This document shows, in pieces, positions 1 through 6,642 of a stretch of DNA of 42,366 nucleotides. The notes below the pieces were generated by a model that was not told the origin of the DNA, searched no databases, and saw nothing but the letters and a program-made list of their open reading frames with translations. The position numbers and the translations under genes are program-made. The stretch comes from a virus: positions 1-42,366 of the IMG/VR virus record IMGVR_UViG_3300012920_000087. One strand, 5' to 3'. The first letter of the stretch is position 1. Every line of letters starts with the position of its first letter.

Positions 1-209
1 AACCGCTTGACTTCGGCTAGAAGTTTTGGTGCGTCTGCCGCAAGCAAGGCATCTTCTTTCTTCCAATCAATGCGTAAGCACCCATCGGATTCCATGACGA
101 CCCAATGGTCGCCACCTCTTACAGTCCAAGCCTTACCTTCCTCAACTTCTTCTTCCTCGGCATTCCACGGCCCTTGTGTATGTCCTTCGTATTTGTCTGT
201 GTCAATCAT
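1..209 (-). CDS. MIDTDKYEGHT-family small protein (3' end cut by window edge)
   Basis: The reading frame opens with MIDTDKYEGHTQGPWN and runs off the left edge after about 69 residues, near LLAADAPKLLAEVKR. The GPW near the N-terminus and the ADAPxLLAEVKR segment resemble a widespread phage family of unknown function whose members end in NARLIAxAPELL-like helices. That comparison is from memory of the family. It is the last visible member of an array of genes with the same first residues. Its ATG overlaps the stop of the upstream gene, so it is probably translationally coupled and transcribed from the promoter at 1999-2018. Function unknown. Confidence 0.75.
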   Translation of the reverse strand, partial: MIDTDKYEGHTQGPWNAEEEEVEEGKAWTVRGGDHWVVMESDGCLRIDWKKEDALLAADAPKLLAEVKR

Positions 210-795
210 TCATCATCACCATCTCACCATCTTCATCCAAATATACAAAATAGCGACCAAACTCACTAACCATATCATATCCATCAGCATGAAGGGTATG
301 CCCACTCACAATACTCACCCCTAACACATCAGCAATTTCTTGGCATTTTTCGTATTCTTTCTTAACCGACACTTCACCTAACATATCTTCACTTCTAACA
401 TCGTCAAGATATGATTGTGCTGTTATCTTTAACAAACCACGTAACCTCTTGACTTCTGCTAAGAGAAGTGGTGCGTCTGCGATGAGGTTCATGTCGGCTT
501 GCTTACGAGGCAACCTCTCCCTTGAATGAGAGCAGTAAGTAAAACTCTCAAGAGGTGTGGTGATGTTGTTTCCTGTCATGCAATCGGATGCGAGGTTGAG
601 GATGCGCTCATCCCAATTAAGAGCAGCGTGAGTTTCAAGCGGTTCTCCTGTCTCTTCATCGACCCCCCACCACAAATCATTGGGGTCGGGTTTTACATCA
701 TCGTGCAACGGGCAAAGAATCCAATCACCATCATTGAACTCATACCAAACCCATTTGTTTTCTGTGTGTCCTTCGTATTTGCCTGTGTCAATCAT
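202..795 (-). CDS. MIDTGKYEGHT-family protein, 197 aa
   Basis: This is the longest member of the MIDTDKYEGHT array. It begins MIDTGKYEGHT, has an acidic and aromatic first half (residues about 12-50), and carries the family segment LIADAPLLLAEVKRLR at about 104-119. Behind that is a C-terminal extension of some 75 residues not shared by its neighbours. The start is the first ATG, overlapping the upstream stop by four bases, and the C-terminus overlaps the start of the next gene. No catalytic motif is visible. Function unknown; probably an early accessory protein. Confidence 0.75.
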   Translation of the reverse strand: MIDTGKYEGHTENKWVWYEFNDGDWILCPLHDDVKPDPNDLWWGVDEETGEPLETHAALNWDERILNLASDCMTGNNITTPLESFTYCSHSRERLPRKQADMNLIADAPLLLAEVKRLRGLLKITAQSYLDDVRSEDMLGEVSVKKEYEKCQEIADVLGVSIVSGHTLHADGYDMVSEFGRYFVYLDEDGEMVMMND

Positions 796-1067
796 TCTTT
801 CACCTCATAGATTGGTTTGATTATCATTTCATACACCTCGTCATAAGTTGGAACGGGTGAGTCGTCAACATGATTCACTATACCATCATTGTGATGCACT
901 CCTGTATCAGCATTGAAGAACTCCCATGTTCTATCCTCCCAAGTGTCGTGATGCCCTGCACAGTCTATTGCTATACGCACATACTGTCCGTTCACAAGGT
1001 ATCTGTAAGTGCAAACATAACCTAAGAATGTAGGCGTATGTTCTTCATATTTATCTGTGTCAATCAT
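792..1067 (-). CDS. MIDTDKYEEHT-family small protein, 91 aa
   Basis: Begins MIDTDKYEEHT, then a short beta-rich sequence with several tyrosines and histidines (DCAGHHDTWEDRTWEF). It ends in an acidic segment. It keeps the shared N-terminus of the array but lacks the ADAPLLLAEVKRLR helix, so the N-terminal peptide moves independently of the rest. Stop and start overlap both neighbours (ATGA type). Function unknown. Confidence 0.65.
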   Translation of the reverse strand: MIDTDKYEEHTPTFLGYVCTYRYLVNGQYVRIAIDCAGHHDTWEDRTWEFFNADTGVHHNDGIVNHVDDSPVPTYDEVYEMIIKPIYEVKE

Positions 1068-1195
1068 TCAATCATCTCCTTATTTTCAGCGCAAGTGTTA
1101 TGAGGCCCACAATACCAAGCGGGAGTCCACAATCCTTTGTTCACCACATTCTTTGTAGTTCCACAACATTCACATCTTTTGTCTGTGTCAATCAT
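1064..1195 (-). CDS. Tiny MIDTDK-leader zinc-knuckle-like protein, 43 aa
   Basis: A 43-residue frame starting MIDTDKRCECCGTT. It keeps the MIDTDK leader and then has a C-E-C-C cluster followed by CGPHNTC, which could bind one zinc ion. Its ATG overlaps the stop of the gene before it, and its stop overlaps the ATG of the gene after it, as throughout this array. The shared leader and perfect overlaps are the main reasons to call it real despite its length. Function unknown. Confidence 0.6.
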   Translation of the reverse strand: MIDTDKRCECCGTTKNVVNKGLWTPAWYCGPHNTCAENKEMIE

Positions 1196-1371
1196 TCTTT
1201 CACCTCTTTCAATCCCCATTCTATATTCTCAACAAATCTTTTCAATTTGTAATTATCTTTTCGCAACCGCTTGACTTCTGCGAGTAGGTCTTTGTAATCA
1301 TCAACCGAAAGGTTGCTGAATCTCTCAAGTAATTCTTCGTTTGTCATTCCGTATTTGCCTGTGTCAATCAT
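1192..1371 (-). CDS. Tiny MIDTGKY-leader coiled-coil protein, 59 aa
   Basis: A 59-residue frame beginning MIDTGKYGMTNEELLERF and containing DLLAEVKRLRKDNYKLKR, which corresponds to the AEVKRLR helix of the larger family members. The rest is predicted helical and charged. It overlaps its neighbours by ATGA at both ends. It looks like a minimal family member made only of leader and helix. Function unknown. Confidence 0.6.
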   Translation of the reverse strand: MIDTGKYGMTNEELLERFSNLSVDDYKDLLAEVKRLRKDNYKLKRFVENIEWGLKEVKE

Positions 1372-1718
1372 TCAATCACTCCCATTTCTCTCATTATCCT
1401 ACAGAACTCTAACGAGTCTATCTTCTCATCCAAGAAATCTTGAACGCTCATTTCAACAAGTCGCAACCGCTTGACTTCCTCAAGTAGAAGTGGTGCGTCG
1501 GCCATGAGTTTTATGTTGGCTCGTCGCTCTTCCAAAGAGTGGCTATCTTTACCTCCAACTATGTACCCAATGGCAGGGTTAGCGAAGTCATCAGTCTCCG
1601 TCTCCATGAACGGTATATCGTGGTAATAATCTTCATCACAAGACATGGGTGAACCATCACCAAGGTTACGAGCCCACCATTCTTTCGTGTGTCCTTCGTA
1701 TTTGTCTGTGTCAATCAT
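1368..1718 (-). CDS. MIDTDKYEGHT-family protein, 116 aa
   Basis: Starts MIDTDKYEGHTKEWWARN, continues through an acidic, Asp/Tyr-rich stretch, then has LMADAPLLLEEVKRLR at about 73-88 and a short helical tail. It is the first gene of the leader-sharing series in transcription order. Its ATG overlaps the stop of 1715-1981. The family resembles phage small proteins of unknown function. No enzyme motif seen. Confidence 0.75.
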   Translation of the reverse strand: MIDTDKYEGHTKEWWARNLGDGSPMSCDEDYYHDIPFMETETDDFANPAIGYIVGGKDSHSLEERRANIKLMADAPLLLEEVKRLRLVEMSVQDFLDEKIDSLEFCRIMREMGVIE

Positions 1719-1981
1719 TGTGATTCCTCCTTCTTATACCAAATAGTTTCATGGCAACCTATGACGACCACTGAGATATCTTCAAGGTCTATTCCTTCAT
1801 TTTCTACCAAGTGTTGCACATTTGTTTCGGGAGAACTTGATGCAAACATCACATAACCATTGTGAGGTGGGTCAATCTTATTTCTTGCTTCCCATAGCAC
1901 AGTCTCACAAATGTAGTAATCATTTATTATCTCACAGTCCCCGCTTTGGTAAATGTATTCTTCATCTTTTTCGTAATTCAT
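1715..1981 (-). CDS. Hypothetical acidic protein, 88 aa
   Basis: First gene behind the promoter at 1999-2018. The frame could open at a GTG at 1990, but I prefer the ATG at 1981 (MNYEKDEEY), because a GGAAG element lies eight bases upstream of it. The same arrangement, GGAAGTGAAA followed by an A-rich spacer and ATG, precedes the gene ending at 2494. The protein is acidic with four Cys scattered; no recognised domain. It heads the operon that includes the MIDTDKYEGHT array. Confidence 0.65.
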   Translation of the reverse strand: MNYEKDEEYIYQSGDCEIINDYYICETVLWEARNKIDPPHNGYVMFASSSPETNVQHLVENEGIDLEDISVVVIGCHETIWYKKEESQ

Positions 1982-1998
1982 TTCTTTCACTTCCTTTC

Positions 1999-2018
1999 CT
2001 TTGTTAGTTCTTTATATA
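1999..2018 (-). promoter_or_regulatory. Conserved early promoter copy (TATA box)
   Basis: Minus-strand core TATATAAAGAACTAACAAAG. It drives 1715-1981 and the array behind it. The stop codon of the upstream gene (ending at 2020) directly abuts the TATA box. Confidence 0.8.
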
Positions 2019-2019
2019 C

Positions 2020-2253
2020 TCAATCTCTTCCGTTTTCTATTTGTCTAAGTATTTCTCTTTCTGTTAGTGGATGGTTTTTCTTATCCATCATTTGACTGTA
2101 AGTAAGTTCTCCGTCGCCACCGTCACCGTGATAGTTACAAGCATAGCCGATGTTTAGTTGGCATGCTTTCTTGTGAATCCACTTAGCGATAGTCGCTCTT
2201 TGGAAAGGTGTCATATCACCTTGTAGTATGAATAGATATTCTTGCTTGTTCAT
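2020..2253 (-). CDS. Hypothetical protein, 77 aa
   Basis: Begins MNKQEYLFILQGDMTPFQRATIAKWIHKKACQ and ends with a helical, charged tail. The first half looks like two short helices. The centre is Gly/Asp/His-rich (YACNYHGDGGDGEL). An AGGAATAA element sits just before the ATG. It is the last gene of the operon starting at 2733, and its TGA touches the TATA box of the next promoter. No family recognised. Confidence 0.7.
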   Translation of the reverse strand: MNKQEYLFILQGDMTPFQRATIAKWIHKKACQLNIGYACNYHGDGGDGELTYSQMMDKKNHPLTEREILRQIENGRD

Positions 2254-2255
2254 GT

Positions 2256-2411
2256 TTATTCCTCTTCAAGTAATTCTAGTTCGTCATTGTCAATGCAACG
2301 CTGTACATATTCAAGGAAAGTTTCTTCCATGACCCATCCGTGATTCTGGTAGTACCATTCTTGATATTCCTTGTAGTCATCATAGAGTGCTTGTATTGTT
2401 TCAATCTTCAT
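2256..2411 (-). CDS. Small helical acidic protein, 51 aa
   Basis: I place the start at the ATG at 2411 (MKIETIQALYDDYKEYQ) because GGAGGAATAAG lies immediately upstream; a longer frame opens at 2438 but has no ribosome site. The product is a short, helical protein with many Tyr and Glu residues and an acidic C-terminus. It sits between the tiny zinc-ribbon gene and 2020-2253 with almost no spacing. Function unknown. Confidence 0.65.
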   Translation of the reverse strand: MKIETIQALYDDYKEYQEWYYQNHGWVMEETFLEYVQRCIDNDELELLEEE

Positions 2412-2413
2412 TC

Positions 2414-2497
2414 TTATTCCTCCGTTAGACAACCACAATTACTACAAATATGGTTTTTGGAATCATTCCACCCATTACAAATATCACATGGTGTCAT
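2414..2497 (-). CDS. Tiny zinc-ribbon protein, 27 aa
   Basis: A 27-residue frame, MTPCDICNGWNDSKNH followed by ICSNCGCLTEE. Two CxxC pairs separated by a short loop make a complete minimal zinc ribbon. The ATG overlaps the stop of the upstream gene and the frame ends two bases before the next start. The four cysteines and tight packing support it as a real gene. Possible roles include a partner of a nucleic-acid-binding protein, but that is a guess. Confidence 0.6.
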   Translation of the reverse strand: MTPCDICNGWNDSKNHICSNCGCLTEE

Positions 2498-2733
2498 TCT
2501 TCATCCCTCGGATTGATTACCATGATTGGTTTGTTTATGTTATAGGCATCTATTGATACTTTACAGTCATGCGCTTTACCAGTGACGAGGTTGAATCTGC
2601 CAAGCATAAACAACAGCCCGTTAGTAGTATATCCTTCTTCGATATATCGGACTATCTTGTTACGCATTGTTTCTTCTGCTTCGTTCTTGATTGTGTTTGC
2701 ATAATCGTTTAGTTCTTGTAATGTTATTTCCAT
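2494..2733 (-). CDS. Hypothetical protein, 79 aa
   Basis: First gene behind the promoter at 2751-2770. I choose the ATG at 2733 (MEITLQELNDYANTIK) over an in-frame GTG at 2742, because GGAAG lies just upstream of it. The N-terminal half is a helical region rich in Glu and Asn; the C-terminal half is beta-like, ending MVINPRDEE. No family recognised. Confidence 0.65.
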   Translation of the reverse strand: MEITLQELNDYANTIKNEAEETMRNKIVRYIEEGYTTNGLLFMLGRFNLVTGKAHDCKVSIDAYNINKPIMVINPRDEE

Positions 2734-2750
2734 TTTTTTCACTTCCTTTT

Positions 2751-2770
2751 CTTTGTTAGTTCTTTATATA
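2751..2770 (-). promoter_or_regulatory. Conserved early promoter copy (TATA box)
   Basis: Minus-strand core TATATAAAGAACTAACAAAG in front of 2494-2733. The stop of the preceding gene at 2772 adjoins the TATA box. Confidence 0.8.
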
Positions 2771-2771
2771 T

Positions 2772-3209
2772 TCAATATTCTTTTAGCCCGACACCGTACT
2801 GATTGTTCAAGTATGCGTTTTCGGCTGATGTCGTGAATCTGTAGCCGTTTTTCATAGCGTGACAGCATTCGTAACAGAAGTCCTCGGTTGTCGTTTTTTC
2901 ACCTTTACACTTTCCATTGTAGTGCCAATTGAAATGCTTGCCGTTTCTCAGTGGGTTTCCATCATCATCAAATGTAACTTCGCTGAGTGGTATGTTCGAC
3001 CATGCTCTACCGTTGTTAGGGCAAGCGTTGTATTCATCAATTGAAGTCACTTTAGGTCTGTAATCGTGAAGTCCATAAGCGTCGTGGTAATGAGCCTCAT
3101 GGTTTTCTACCATTCTCAATGCTTCTGCTTTCGATGTTGCTTCAACTGCAAAGCAGTATGCTGTTTTTTCTATTCTTTCAATGTTATAAATTCTCTTTAT
3201 TATTGCCAT
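2772..3209 (-). CDS. Hypothetical protein with Cys cluster, 145 aa
   Basis: Starts MAIIKRIYNIERIEKTAYCFAV. The first 40 residues look like a beta-alpha unit (a strand, then a helix through ATSKAEALRMVENHEAHYH) of the kind common in small phage proteins. Later there is CKGEKTTTEDFCYECCH at about residues 101-117, a possible zinc site. An AGGAATAG element precedes the ATG. It is the last gene of the ArdC operon. Function unknown. Confidence 0.7.
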   Translation of the reverse strand: MAIIKRIYNIERIEKTAYCFAVEATSKAEALRMVENHEAHYHDAYGLHDYRPKVTSIDEYNACPNNGRAWSNIPLSEVTFDDDGNPLRNGKHFNWHYNGKCKGEKTTTEDFCYECCHAMKNGYRFTTSAENAYLNNQYGVGLKEY

Positions 3210-3211
3210 AT

Positions 3212-3442
3212 CTATTCCTCCTGTTCAATATCCCTGTGGTCGGATAGTTTAGCATATCTTAGGACTTCGATTGTGTGACCGCATTCTTCCCAGTCTTCGT
3301 CGTCTCCTATTTCGTTGTCACAATAATGTGTGAATCTAAAGATTAGGTGGTCATCGGCCACATCTTCTAAGTCTCCTTGCCACATATCTTCGTCATCTAC
3401 ATCTGTTATTTTACAGCACTTTGCACATCTTATTTCTGTCAT
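3212..3442 (-). CDS. Zinc-ribbon-like acidic protein, 76 aa
   Basis: The frame is open further upstream, but I set the start at the ATG at 3442 (MTEIRCAKCCKITDV), which overlaps the stop of the gene before it and follows an AGGAAC site. CAKCC near the N-terminus and two further cysteines (HYCDNE, EECGH) suggest one bound zinc. The middle is very acidic. Function unknown. Confidence 0.65.
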   Translation of the reverse strand: MTEIRCAKCCKITDVDDEDMWQGDLEDVADDHLIFRFTHYCDNEIGDDEDWEECGHTIEVLRYAKLSDHRDIEQEE

Positions 3443-3627
3443 TCTTGTTCCTCCAATTCTCTTATTTCTTCGTTGATTTTTCGTATCATAATACATAGTC
3501 CCTCGCTCACAGTAGCATAAAGAAAATTCTCTTTTTTATCAAATAGGGTTTCGTGTTTCCAATTCTCTACTATTCGTTGCGCTTGTCGTAGTATTAATCT
3601 AATATCTTGCTTGTTTTCTGTATTCAT
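3439..3627 (-). CDS. Small helical protein, 62 aa
   Basis: Starts MNTENKQDIRLILRQAQRIVENW and ends MIRKINEEIRELEEQE. It is predicted almost entirely helical with a coiled-coil-like C-terminus. Its ATG overlaps the stop of the ArdC-like gene, so the two are probably co-translated. No recognised family. Confidence 0.65.
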   Translation of the reverse strand: MNTENKQDIRLILRQAQRIVENWKHETLFDKKENFLYATVSEGLCIMIRKINEEIRELEEQE

Positions 3628-4592
3628 TGTTCTTCATCTCCTTTTTTGATTGATTCAATCATGTAGTCAGCCGCTTTTTGGGCTTCGTGGAATGCTAGAC
3701 CTAGAGCCTCATCTTTGTCTTCACAGGCTTTCAACCATGACTGTAGATAAGCCGCATTGTTAGCGTTCTCCTCTTGTACTGAATCCGGCACGAATTCGCC
3801 ACCGAGTCGCATGACTACAAGCATGGATGATAGTTCCGCTATCAGTTCTTCAAAGGCGTATGCTTTGGTGCCGAAACCGTTGCCTAGTGGTCGCTTCAAT
3901 CTACTTGAGTGACCTGTCGAGTGACCTGCTTCGTGGAATGCTGTCATGACCTCACCGATTGGAGTGATGAAAGAATCATGAGTAGGTAATTGGATAAGGT
4001 CAGCACTGCTTCGATAGAAAGCCCTGTTGCCGCCAGTCTTGAAGGTGATACCTTCGTTCTTGATGTAGTCGTTAAAGTGCTTCATCATATCATGAGTCGG
4101 CTTGACTTCTGCTGTCGGGTCAGGCTTTGGTGCTTCGTAGTCCTCGCACTGCTCAATGTTGAATACCTCATACCACTTTCTAATCCATCGGTATTTGATT
4201 TCGATAGTGCCGTCGTCTTGCTCTTCCTCGTATGGCTTTCGTTCAGCATACTTGATAATAGTCCCAGTGTTATTCTTTAGTCCTACAATCGAATGACCCA
4301 TTTCTTTCAGTTGGTTTCTTGTAGCGAATCTTAGGTCAGTCCAACCTCTAAACATCGCTTCAATCATAAGTGTTGTAGTATTACCACCTCGGTAATCCTT
4401 CTTGTTCTTTAAGTTAATAGGGATGCCGTCGAATCCAGTGCCGTTAGGCTTCCACGGCTTTCGCCACGGAAGGTTATTTGTTTGGATTGCCTCAGCAAAT
4501 CTGTCAAACCATGCTTGCTCGCATTTGTCATTCCATTCTTTTGATTTCTTTGGGTTATATTTTCTCTTGCTCTTGCTCTTGCTCTTTGCCAT
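3624..4592 (-). CDS. ardC: ArdC-like antirestriction protein
   Basis: ArdC family proteins combine an N-terminal ssDNA-binding domain with a C-terminal zincin-like metallopeptidase domain and protect incoming DNA from restriction enzymes. Here the N-terminal domain shows the family's NNLPWRKPW and a GGN preceding a short helix. The metallopeptidase site is HEAGHSTGH at about residues 220-228, with EELIAE at 248-253 giving the likely third zinc ligand. At 322 aa the length is normal for the family. The ATG at 4592 is chosen because the GGAG overlaps too closely with the in-frame ATG at 4601. The N-terminus is a Lys/Ser/Arg-rich tail. It leads an operon of four genes behind the promoter at 4610-4629. 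Confidence 0.85.
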   Translation of the reverse strand: MAKSKSKSKRKYNPKKSKEWNDKCEQAWFDRFAEAIQTNNLPWRKPWKPNGTGFDGIPINLKNKKDYRGGNTTTLMIEAMFRGWTDLRFATRNQLKEMGHSIVGLKNNTGTIIKYAERKPYEEEQDDGTIEIKYRWIRKWYEVFNIEQCEDYEAPKPDPTAEVKPTHDMMKHFNDYIKNEGITFKTGGNRAFYRSSADLIQLPTHDSFITPIGEVMTAFHEAGHSTGHSSRLKRPLGNGFGTKAYAFEELIAELSSMLVVMRLGGEFVPDSVQEENANNAAYLQSWLKACEDKDEALGLAFHEAQKAADYMIESIKKGDEEQ

Positions 4593-4609
4593 AATTTTCA
4601 TCTCCTTAT

Positions 4610-4629
4610 CTTTGTTAGTTCTTTATATA
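4610..4629 (-). promoter_or_regulatory. Conserved early promoter copy (TATA box)
   Basis: Minus-strand core TATATAAAGAACTAACAAAG followed by ATAAGGAGATGA, in front of the ArdC-like gene. The 3' end of the upstream gene reads through this promoter and stops at the TAA inside AACTAAC. Confidence 0.8.
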
Positions 4630-4857
4630 GTGAATGTTTGGTTCAAGTTCTTCCGTAGTAGTATTGTAAATGTAAAATTGCTTTGACTCTAAGAGTTCAA
4701 TTAACCTGCCTTCTTCCGCTAACATTTCTTTAATGGTTTCATAAATTCTGTTGAATGCTTCGCTTCCTTCCTCATGGCGTTCAAGTTCCTCGTAAAGTTC
4801 GCCTCTCGCATTTGATAACTTCATTATCCTCAAGTTTAGCACACTTACTTCGTTCAT
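4615..4857 (-). CDS. Coiled-coil protein, 80 aa
   Basis: Begins MNEVSVLNLRIMKLSNARGE. Residues about 10-55 form a strongly amphipathic, Glu-rich helix likely to be a coiled coil, followed by a short beta-like tail. The last codons are encoded by the promoter of the next gene, which supplies the residues HYIKN and the stop. Preceded by its own promoter and GGAAG. No family recognised. Confidence 0.65.
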   Translation of the reverse strand: MNEVSVLNLRIMKLSNARGELYEELERHEEGSEAFNRIYETIKEMLAEEGRLIELLESKQFYIYNTTTEELEPNIHYIKN

Positions 4858-4875
4858 TCTTGGTCACTTCCTTAT

Positions 4876-4895
4876 CTTTGTTGGTTCTTTATATA
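4876..4895 (-). promoter_or_regulatory. Conserved early promoter copy, one-base variant
   Basis: Minus-strand TATATAAAGAACCAACAAAG, one change (CTAAC to CCAAC) from the consensus. It drives 4615-4857. Confidence 0.75.
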
Positions 4896-4902
4896 TTCAA
4901 AT

Positions 4903-5121
4903 CTACATTTTCGTTTGTATCTCGACAATAGTGCCGTAGTAGTGTGTTAATTTAGACCTCCATAATCTGTTAGGGTATTGAGTTCTCAAATGCTTGAGTA
5001 GTCCTCTAACAGTAGGAAAGTGAATAGCCTCTTCATGTTGGCGGCCTATCAAGTGGTTGCCATTGACTAGTGTTATCCCTGCATCTTTGCTGTAACAGTA
5101 TTGTGTTCTCCAAGTTTTCAT
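4903..5121 (-). CDS. Hypothetical basic protein, 72 aa
   Basis: Starts MKTWRTQYCYSKDAGITLVNG. The protein is short and basic, with several Arg/His and a helical centre (TVRGLLKHLRTQYPNRLW). Preceded by AAGGAGATGA and the promoter at 5140-5159, as a single-gene unit. Function unknown. Confidence 0.65.
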   Translation of the reverse strand: MKTWRTQYCYSKDAGITLVNGNHLIGRQHEEAIHFPTVRGLLKHLRTQYPNRLWRSKLTHYYGTIVEIQTKM

Positions 5122-5139
5122 GTTTGGTCATCTCCTTAT

Positions 5140-5159
5140 CTTTGTTAGTTCTTTATATA
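5140..5159 (-). promoter_or_regulatory. Conserved early promoter copy (TATA box)
   Basis: Minus-strand core TATATAAAGAACTAACAAAG followed by ATAAGGAGATGA, in front of 4903-5121. The upstream gene's TAA lies inside the TATA box. Confidence 0.8.
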
Positions 5160-5722
5160 TTCAATCGAACAGTTTCTTCTTTGATGAGTTCGTTCAAGTC
5201 ACCATTACAATATACATAACCATCGCTTTCTACATAGACATCGCACTCGTAAAGTAAGTGCGATACTAGTCTGTCTTTTTGCTCATCAGTCAAGTCATCA
5301 TTGTCTATGCACATGGCAACCATTTCTCTTTCCCATTCATAGTATCGCTCATCCTCACTTGCTAATTGTAAATAGTCGTAACCATTGTCTTGTATGTATT
5401 CGTAGATTATCTCACCTGCTTTGGTGAGTCTGCCATTTACGATTGGTCGAGTGTTCATTTGCATGACATAGCCACAAGCCCAATGTTTGAACCTAACTAC
5501 ATCGTGGTTGTCGATGTCTGTGTCTGTCAATTTTTCATCAAGTATAGCAAAAGCAACCTCTTCAAGTTTAGTCTGTGTTGGATTCCATGACACGGTGAGT
5601 AACCATCCGTCATCATCCCAAAAGTTATCACCACCGTAATCGCTAGGGTACTGTTGTTCTTTCATCAAGGACTCAAAGTAGTCCATCGCTTCTTTCTCGT
5701 ACTGTGTTATCTCTTCATTCAT
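5153..5722 (-). CDS. Hypothetical acidic protein, 189 aa
   Basis: I start this at the ATG at 5722 (MNEEITQYEKEAMDYFESLMK), which has an AGGTGATAA ribosome site; the open frame continues upstream to 5815 but that part overlaps the previous gene. The protein is acidic and aromatic-rich, with WDDDGWLLTVSWNPTQTKLEE near residues 35-55. Its last codons run into the next promoter and end at the TAA of its TATA box. No domain recognised. Confidence 0.65.
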   Translation of the reverse strand: MNEEITQYEKEAMDYFESLMKEQQYPSDYGGDNFWDDDGWLLTVSWNPTQTKLEEVAFAILDEKLTDTDIDNHDVVRFKHWACGYVMQMNTRPIVNGRLTKAGEIIYEYIQDNGYDYLQLASEDERYYEWEREMVAMCIDNDDLTDEQKDRLVSHLLYECDVYVESDGYVYCNGDLNELIKEETVRLNI

Positions 5723-5747
5723 GTTATCACCTCGTACTGTGTTAGTT

Positions 5748-5945
5748 TCATTCTTCTTCATTTCCATTTTCCATCCATGCGGGTTCATCTTCATCCCCCA
5801 TGTATGTCCATTCAATAAATTTGGGAGGCTTGCCTGTAAATGATTGAGTTATTCTTTCAGCCTCTTCTAAGCCTGTAACATAACCAACCTTTTCAACATA
5901 ATACACTCCAACCTTTTCAATTGGTCTATCGCTCTTTTCTGTCAT
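5748..5945 (-). CDS. Hypothetical protein, 65 aa
   Basis: Starts MTEKSDRPIEKVGVYYVEKVGY. A short alpha/beta sequence with GLEEAERITQSFTGKPPKF, ending in an acidic tail (NGNEEE). First gene behind the promoter at 5964-5983 with GGAGATGA in front. Function unknown. Confidence 0.65.
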   Translation of the reverse strand: MTEKSDRPIEKVGVYYVEKVGYVTGLEEAERITQSFTGKPPKFIEWTYMGDEDEPAWMENGNEEE

Positions 5946-5963
5946 CTTTCTTCATCTCCTTAT

Positions 5964-5983
5964 CTTTGTTAGTTCTTTATATG
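5964..5983 (-). promoter_or_regulatory. Conserved early promoter copy, variant TATA end
   Basis: Minus-strand CATATAAAGAACTAACAAAG, where the TATA box starts CATATAAAG instead of TATATAAAG. It drives 5748-5945 and then 5153-5722. Confidence 0.7.
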
Positions 5984-5990
5984 GTGAATC

Positions 5991-6137
5991 TTACTCACCT
6001 ATTGTTTCCGCTAATTCTTGAAACTCATCAAGGGTATCATTGATTGACTCCATCAATTCGATGAAGTGATAATGTAGTGCTGTGTTCAAGTGTGATAGTG
6101 TCATGTCTAGCATAGCGTCTTTGATATCTTGAAACAT
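5991..6137 (-). CDS. Small helical acidic protein, 48 aa
   Basis: A 48-residue frame, MFQDIKDAMLDMTLSHLNT and onward, ending FQELAETIGE. It is all-helical and acidic. The ATG is preceded by GAGGAGTGAATCA and follows the upstream gene by five bases, so it is the second gene of the operon that starts at 6604. The strong ribosome site is the main support. Function unknown. Confidence 0.6.
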   Translation of the reverse strand: MFQDIKDAMLDMTLSHLNTALHYHFIELMESINDTLDEFQELAETIGE

Positions 6138-6142
6138 TTGAT

Positions 6143-6604
6143 TCACTCCTCTTCCTCGCTGAATAATGACTCTCTAAATTCGCTTACCTTATCCCATTTG
6201 GCTTGATTGATATGTTGACCAGTCCTTTCGATTTTGACTTTGAATTGTATGCTGTAATCATCAATCTCAATGGAAAATTCATTTTCTGCGGTATCGTAAC
6301 CGTTTTCTAAATCACTTTCGATGTCACTTAATCCACTCTTCCAATAGCCCTCAAGTAATTGCCTTGCTTGTTGAATGCCGACTTCTATACTTGCTCTTGT
6401 ATAAATGCCGCAGTAGACAGTAAATTTAGTCGGTAATGGTTCATCGCTATAGACACTCCTTGTGTGACCTCTTTCAGTCCAGTATTTTTGATATTGAATC
6501 GCATCCTTGAGCATTTGCTTTGCTTCTTTCAAATCTCTAGTTTTCCATTCTTGGTGTTTGTATTCTGTTTGACCTGCAATTATGTGCATTAATCTGTTAC
6601 TCAT
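6143..6604 (-). CDS. Hypothetical protein, 153 aa
   Basis: I choose the ATG at 6604 (MSNRLMHIIAGQTEYKHQEW) over an in-frame ATG at 6613 that sits directly on the AAGGAG element. The protein is a mix of helices and charged strands, with KEAKQMLKDAIQYQKYWTERG near residues 26-46 and an acidic C-terminus. It begins the operon behind the promoter at 6622-6641. No family recognised. Confidence 0.7.
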   Translation of the reverse strand: MSNRLMHIIAGQTEYKHQEWKTRDLKEAKQMLKDAIQYQKYWTERGHTRSVYSDEPLPTKFTVYCGIYTRASIEVGIQQARQLLEGYWKSGLSDIESDLENGYDTAENEFSIEIDDYSIQFKVKIERTGQHINQAKWDKVSEFRESLFSEEEE

Positions 6605-6621
6605 TTTTCTCATCTCCTTAT

Positions 6622-6641
6622 CTTTGTTAGTTCTTTATATA
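6622..6641 (-). promoter_or_regulatory. Conserved early promoter copy (TATA box)
   Basis: Minus-strand core TATATAAAGAACTAACAAAG followed by ATAAGGAGATGA. The TGA of the upstream gene at 6643 abuts it. Confidence 0.8.
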
Positions 6642-6642
6642 T

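Noticed and set aside
7-324. Plus-strand frame of 105 codons
   Set aside because: Lies opposite the MIDTDKYEGHT array, which has shared leaders and precise overlaps; low-complexity shadow.
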